From Anaeroplasmataceae bacterium (GTDB taxonomy: Bacteria; Bacillota_I; Bacilli_A; Acholeplasmatales; Anaeroplasmataceae), in contig JAIDMV010000005.1 in NCBI GenBank assembly GCA_029050385.1, positions 1 through 10,698 of the forward strand: a stretch of 10,698 nt of DNA, written 5' to 3'. The position numbers and the translations under genes are program-made. Positions 7,175-10,698 of the stretch are shown piece after piece. The notes beneath the pieces are model-generated. The model did no database searches and was not told the origin of the DNA. It was given only the letters and a program-made list of their open reading frames with translations. Position 1 is the first letter of the stretch, and each line of letters begins with the position of its first letter.

Positions 7175-9805
7175 ATGAAACGAATGATTTTAGTTGATGG
7201 AAATTCTTTAATGTATAGAGCCTATTATGGTATGGCAGCAGTTGGAAATTTAACGCAAAACTCTAAAGGTCTCTATACCAATGCAATTTATGCATTTGTA
7301 AGAATGATGAATCATTTAATCAATAGTAAATATGATGCAATCTTAGTAGCCTTTGATGCGGGTAAAAAAACACTTCGTCATGAATGGATGGCAGAGTATA
7401 AGGCTGGACGTCCACCTATGCCAGATGAATTTAGAATGCAGATTGCTTATATCAAGCAATTTTTAGAGATTATGCGTATCAAACAATATGAACAAAGCTT
7501 ATATGAAGCAGATGATATTATTGGTACTATGGCTAAAAAAGGGGAAGAGGCAGGCTATCATGTTGATGTTTATTCCTCTGATAAAGATTTACTTCAGTTG
7601 ATTGGTTCTAATACTACAGTGCATTTAACAAAAAAGGGTATGACAGATTTAGAGGATTATACCCCTGAAACCTTCTTTGAAAAATACCAAATAGAGTATT
7701 CTCAGTTTGTTGATTTAAAGGCAATGATGGGAGACAAAAGTGATAATCTTCCAGGTATACCAGGAATCGGTGAGAAGAAGGCTGTGAAGTATCTACAAAC
7801 CTATGGCTCTTTAGATGAAATTATTGCTCATAAGGATGAAATAAAAGGGGCAGATGGAGTAAAGATTCAGGAAAACTACGAGCAGGCTTTATTATGTCGT
7901 AAAATGGCAACAATCATCAGAGATTTTGATATCGCTATAACGCTAGAGGATACTTTGAAGAAAGAATATGATAGAGATAAGTTGATTTCTTTTTATCAAG
8001 AATTAGAATTCCGTTCTTTACTTAAAGATGTTTCTTATGGTAGTGGAGAAATCTCTAAGGATACTAAAAAAACAGAATATGAAGTAGTGACGGATGTATG
8101 GAGATTGAAAGAGATTCTATTACCTTATTCAGCATTCATTTTTGAGACCTTTGAGTATAATTATCATAAATATCCGTTGCTAGCAATGGGAATTAAAAAT
8201 AAACTAGGAACATTTATTGTAAAACAGGATATGCTTTATGCAAGTATTGATTTTCAGTTGTTTTTATCCGAAGAAAACCACAAGTCTATTTATGATTATA
8301 AAAGGGCATACGTCTTATTGAAGTATTTAGGTTTTGAATTAAGAGGCATTGATTTTGATTTATTGCTTGCAAGCTATGTCTTAAATCCATCCTTAGGAAA
8401 AGAAGAATTTAAGGTGGTTAGTGATTACTTTGATTATTCAGATGTTTTATATGATGAACAGGTTTATGGTAAAGGTGCTAAGAAGGCAATTCCTGATAAT
8501 GAGGAATTAATTTTCCAACATATTGCCAAAAAAGTAAACTGTGTTTATTTTTTGAAAAATGATTGTCTAACAAAATTAAAAGAAACCAATCAATTATCCC
8601 TAATGACGGACATTGAAATTCCTCTTTCCCGTGTTTTAGGAAAGATGGAATTTGAAGGTATACGAGTAGATTTAAAAGAATTAGAAAGACAACAGAGCTT
8701 TTTAGAGGCAGATATTAATGAGCTTACAGATAAAATTTATCAGTATAGTAATGAAGTATTTAATATTGCTTCTCCTAAACAATTAGGTTCCATCCTTTTT
8801 GATAAGCTAGGTCTTCCTTATCCTAAAAAGAAGGCAACAAGCTATTCAACAGATATTGAAGTACTAGAACATATTAGAAACCTACATCCTATTGTAGATT
8901 GTATTATTGAATATCGTGCTAAGACAAAATTATATTCTACCTATATTTTAGGTTTAAAGGAACAAATCTTCCAAGATCAAAAGGTCCATACGATATTCCA
9001 ACAGGCATTAACAACAACAGGAAGATTATCTAGTGTAGATCCAAACCTTCAAAATATTCCAATTCGTACAGAAGAGGGACATTTGATTCGAAAGATGTTT
9101 GTACCATCTAATCCAGACTCTATATTATATTCAGCAGATTACTCTCAGATTGAACTTAGAGTTTTGGCACATATGGCTAAGGTAAAAAAACTACAAGAAG
9201 CTTTCATCTCCAATGAGGATATACATGCTAAGACAGCTTCTGAAGTATTCGATAAAACAGAAATAACCAAAGAAGATCGTAGACGTGCTAAGGCTGTAAA
9301 CTTTGGTATTATTTATGGTATCTCTGCTTATGGCTTGGCATCAGATTTAGGAATAACCAATATTGAGGCTTCTAACTTTATTAAAAGATATTTTGAGGTT
9401 TATCCAGAGATTAAAGTTTTTATGGATGAGACAATAAATTTTTGTCAGACACATGGGTATGTTCAAACCTTAAAAAATCGTATTCGTAAGATTCCTGAGA
9501 TTAATTCTAAAATCTATATGCAAAGAGAATTTGGTAAGCGTATGGCGATGAATGCTCCTATCCAAGGTACCGCCGCTGATATTATCAAGCTTGCGATGAT
9601 AAAGGTAGATAAAGAGATGGAAGAACGCAATCTTAAGAGTAAGATGTTAATTCAGGTTCACGATGAGCTTGTATTTGAGGTTGCAAGTGGAGAAGAAGAT
9701 ATTATGCTTGAGCTTGTTCGTAGGAATATGCAAACAGCTATGGAATTAGATGTTCCACTTGTAGTTGGAGATTCCTTCGGTAAAAACTGGTATGAGGTGA
9801 AATAA
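7175..9805 (+). CDS. polA: DNA polymerase I (5'-3' exonuclease and polymerase active, proofreading domain degenerate)
   Basis: This cytoplasmic repair polymerase removes RNA primers and fills excision gaps. At 876 residues it has the normal Bacillus-type length. Residues 1 to about 290 are the 5'-3' exonuclease (flap nuclease) domain, with acidic metal ligands Asp8, Asp61, Glu111, Asp113, Asp114, Asp136, Asp138, Asp187 and Asp190, and a helix-hairpin-helix at PGIPGIGEKKA. Residues about 300-465 correspond to the 3'-5' exonuclease domain, but its acidic motifs are lost: the Exo II region reads YDYKRAYVLL with Lys at the expected Asp position, so proofreading is predicted absent, as in Geobacillus PolA. 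The polymerase domain has motif A with Asp655 in DYSQIELR, motif B with Arg702, Lys706, Phe710 and Tyr714, and motif C with His829-Asp830-Glu831. The stop overlaps the next start as TAATG. The gene heads a unit with a nitroreductase gene and mutM. Confidence 0.98.
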   Translation: MKRMILVDGNSLMYRAYYGMAAVGNLTQNSKGLYTNAIYAFVRMMNHLINSKYDAILVAFDAGKKTLRHEWMAEYKAGRPPMPDEFRMQIAYIKQFLEIMRIKQYEQSLYEADDIIGTMAKKGEEAGYHVDVYSSDKDLLQLIGSNTTVHLTKKGMTDLEDYTPETFFEKYQIEYSQFVDLKAMMGDKSDNLPGIPGIGEKKAVKYLQTYGSLDEIIAHKDEIKGADGVKIQENYEQALLCRKMATIIRDFDIAITLEDTLKKEYDRDKLISFYQELEFRSLLKDVSYGSGEISKDTKKTEYEVVTDVWRLKEILLPYSAFIFETFEYNYHKYPLLAMGIKNKLGTFIVKQDMLYASIDFQLFLSEENHKSIYDYKRAYVLLKYLGFELRGIDFDLLLASYVLNPSLGKEEFKVVSDYFDYSDVLYDEQVYGKGAKKAIPDNEELIFQHIAKKVNCVYFLKNDCLTKLKETNQLSLMTDIEIPLSRVLGKMEFEGIRVDLKELERQQSFLEADINELTDKIYQYSNEVFNIASPKQLGSILFDKLGLPYPKKKATSYSTDIEVLEHIRNLHPIVDCIIEYRAKTKLYSTYILGLKEQIFQDQKVHTIFQQALTTTGRLSSVDPNLQNIPIRTEEGHLIRKMFVPSNPDSILYSADYSQIELRVLAHMAKVKKLQEAFISNEDIHAKTASEVFDKTEITKEDRRRAKAVNFGIIYGISAYGLASDLGITNIEASNFIKRYFEVYPEIKVFMDETINFCQTHGYVQTLKNRIRKIPEINSKIYMQREFGKRMAMNAPIQGTAADIIKLAMIKVDKEMEERNLKSKMLIQVHDELVFEVASGEEDIMLELVRRNMQTAMELDVPLVVGDSFGKNWYEVK

Positions 9806-10317
9806 TGGATGCAATATTGAATCGTCGTAGTGTAAGAGCCTATGACTTATCTAAAAAAATTGAGTACAAAACTTTATTTGAATTATGCAAGGCTGCTGAA
9901 GCTGCCCCAACTGCTAGAAATCAAAGAAGTAGAGAATATATTATTATCAATGATGAGAAGATTATAGAAGAACTATCCAAGGTTTCTAAGGGCTCTATGA
10001 TTTTATCTAAGTGTAATACAGTGATTGCAGTTATAGGTAAAAACAAAGAAGAAATCTCAACACCTCATATGCAGGAACAGGATTTAGCCTGTGCAGTTGA
10101 AAATATATTAATTGCTACAACTGATTTGGGTCTTGGGAGCTGCTATATAGGAATATATCCGCTAGAAGATCGTGTTTCAGCATGCGATAAGATTTTAGGT
10201 GTAACTGGTGGTGCCTATACCTTTGCGTTAGTCGCTTTAGGGTATCCAAAAGATACTGATGCATTTTATGATAAAAATAAATTTAGTGATGACCTAGTTC
10301 ATCATAACAGGTATTAG
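9805..10317 (+). CDS. Nitroreductase-family FMN flavoprotein
   Basis: This 170-residue protein has the layout of small NAD(P)H-dependent nitroreductases. RRSVRAY at residues 7-13 and PTARNQRS at 35-42 match the usual FMN phosphate and ring-binding regions. QDLACAVENILIATTDLGLG at 92-111 is the conserved dimer-interface helix, ALGYPKD closes the core and HHNRY is a typical C-terminus. The family reduces nitro compounds, quinones, flavins or enones; the physiological substrate cannot be told from sequence. At 170 residues it is at the short end of the family. The ATG overlaps the polA stop by one base (TAATG), with GAGGTGA at 9794-9800 as ribosome binding site inside polA, so translation is probably coupled. 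mutM starts two bases after its TAG stop. No signal peptide is visible, so it is cytoplasmic. Family assignment is firm; a role linked to oxidative damage is inferred only from its neighbours. Confidence 0.9.
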   Translation: MDAILNRRSVRAYDLSKKIEYKTLFELCKAAEAAPTARNQRSREYIIINDEKIIEELSKVSKGSMILSKCNTVIAVIGKNKEEISTPHMQEQDLACAVENILIATTDLGLGSCYIGIYPLEDRVSACDKILGVTGGAYTFALVALGYPKDTDAFYDKNKFSDDLVHHNRY

Positions 10318-10319
10318 AT

Positions 10320-10698
10320 ATGCCAGAACTTCCGGAGGTTGAGGTTGTAAGATCCACTTTAGAAAGAGAATTAGTTGGATTAACAATTGTAGATATAGAT
10401 TGTTTTTATGAATCGATTATAGAAAATATTTCTTTCTTTAAAGAAAAGGTAATCAACCAAAAAATCATTGAAATTAAACGTTATGCGAAATACTTGATAT
10501 TTATTCTTTCTAATGGGGCTTTTATTTCGCATTTACGAATGGAAGGAAAGTATTTCTATGTAGATGAGTCTTATTCTATACAAAAGCATCAGCATGTTGT
10601 ATTTCATCTAAATAATGGGTATAAGCTAATCTATCAAGATGTTAGAAAATTTGGTAGAATTGAATATAAGTCTTCAGAAGATTTATATAGTACGAGCC
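10320..10698 (+). CDS. mutM: Formamidopyrimidine-DNA glycosylase MutM/Fpg (5' part, cut by window end)
   Basis: Only the first 126 codons are in the window; the frame is open to the last base. MutM excises 8-oxoguanine and formamidopyrimidines and nicks the abasic site by beta,delta-elimination. The start MPELPEVEVVRSTL is the family signature: after methionine removal Pro2 is the Schiff-base nucleophile and Glu3 the general acid. Lys57 in AKYLIF is the conserved beta-hairpin lysine. HLRMEGKY carries the intercalating Met74, and DVRKFGR carries Arg109 and Phe111, which fill the gap left by the flipped base. The C-terminal helix-two-turn-helix and zinc finger lie beyond the edge. The gene begins two bases after the nitroreductase stop with a modest ribosome binding site (AACAGG at 10306-10311). 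polA followed by mutM is a common Bacillota order, which supports the call. Confidence 0.96.
   Translation, partial: MPELPEVEVVRSTLERELVGLTIVDIDCFYESIIENISFFKEKVINQKIIEIKRYAKYLIFILSNGAFISHLRMEGKYFYVDESYSIQKHQHVVFHLNNGYKLIYQDVRKFGRIEYKSSEDLYSTS

Noticed and set aside
8114..8560. Possible damaged polA because the 3'-5' exonuclease residues are missing
   Set aside because: Loss of proofreading residues is normal in PolA of many Bacillota; the frame is intact and the other active sites are complete.

Overview
The window is a stretch of chromosome from an AT-rich, low-GC Gram-positive bacterium (Bacillota), most likely a fermentative gut anaerobe of the Clostridia or Erysipelotrichia type. The evidence is the A/T-biased codon use, strong GGAGG-type ribosome binding sites, promoters with a TGTTATAAT extended -10, a PolA whose proofreading domain is degenerate as in Bacillus-type enzymes, a large AdhE for anaerobic ethanol formation, and a mucin-directed M60 peptidase. 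The standard code is used: stops are TAA or TAG and no gene reads through TGA. The genus cannot be fixed from the sequence.

All complete genes are on the + strand, in three transcription units. Unit 1 (about 94-3150) has a candidate operator and promoter, the bifunctional aldehyde/alcohol dehydrogenase adhE, then one base later a YhbY-type ribosome-associated RNA-binding protein, closed by a strong hairpin terminator. Unit 2 (about 3175-7099) is one very large gene with its own extended -10 promoter and terminator. It encodes a 1276-residue membrane-anchored cell-surface M60 (enhancin-like) zinc metallopeptidase with a long basic cytoplasmic tail, a PA14-like middle region, an F5/8-type C (CBM32-like) carbohydrate-binding domain and a C-terminal beta-sandwich-like domain. 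Unit 3 (from about 7116 past the window end) is polA, a small nitroreductase-family flavoprotein gene overlapping it by one base, and the start of mutM (fpg), which the window edge cuts.

Functionally, adhE disposes of fermentation electrons, the M60 protein probably cleaves host or dietary O-glycoproteins at the cell surface, and polA with mutM are base-excision-repair partners: MutM removes oxidised purines and PolA fills the gap. The nitroreductase between them is the unexpected member of that unit.

No RNA gene, CRISPR array, insertion sequence, prophage gene or attachment site was seen, and no gene-free stretch exceeds 170 bases. I found no clearly new multi-gene system. The most distinctive items are the architecture of the M60 surface protein, the nitroreductase inside the polA-mutM unit, and the 17-bp palindrome in front of adhE.
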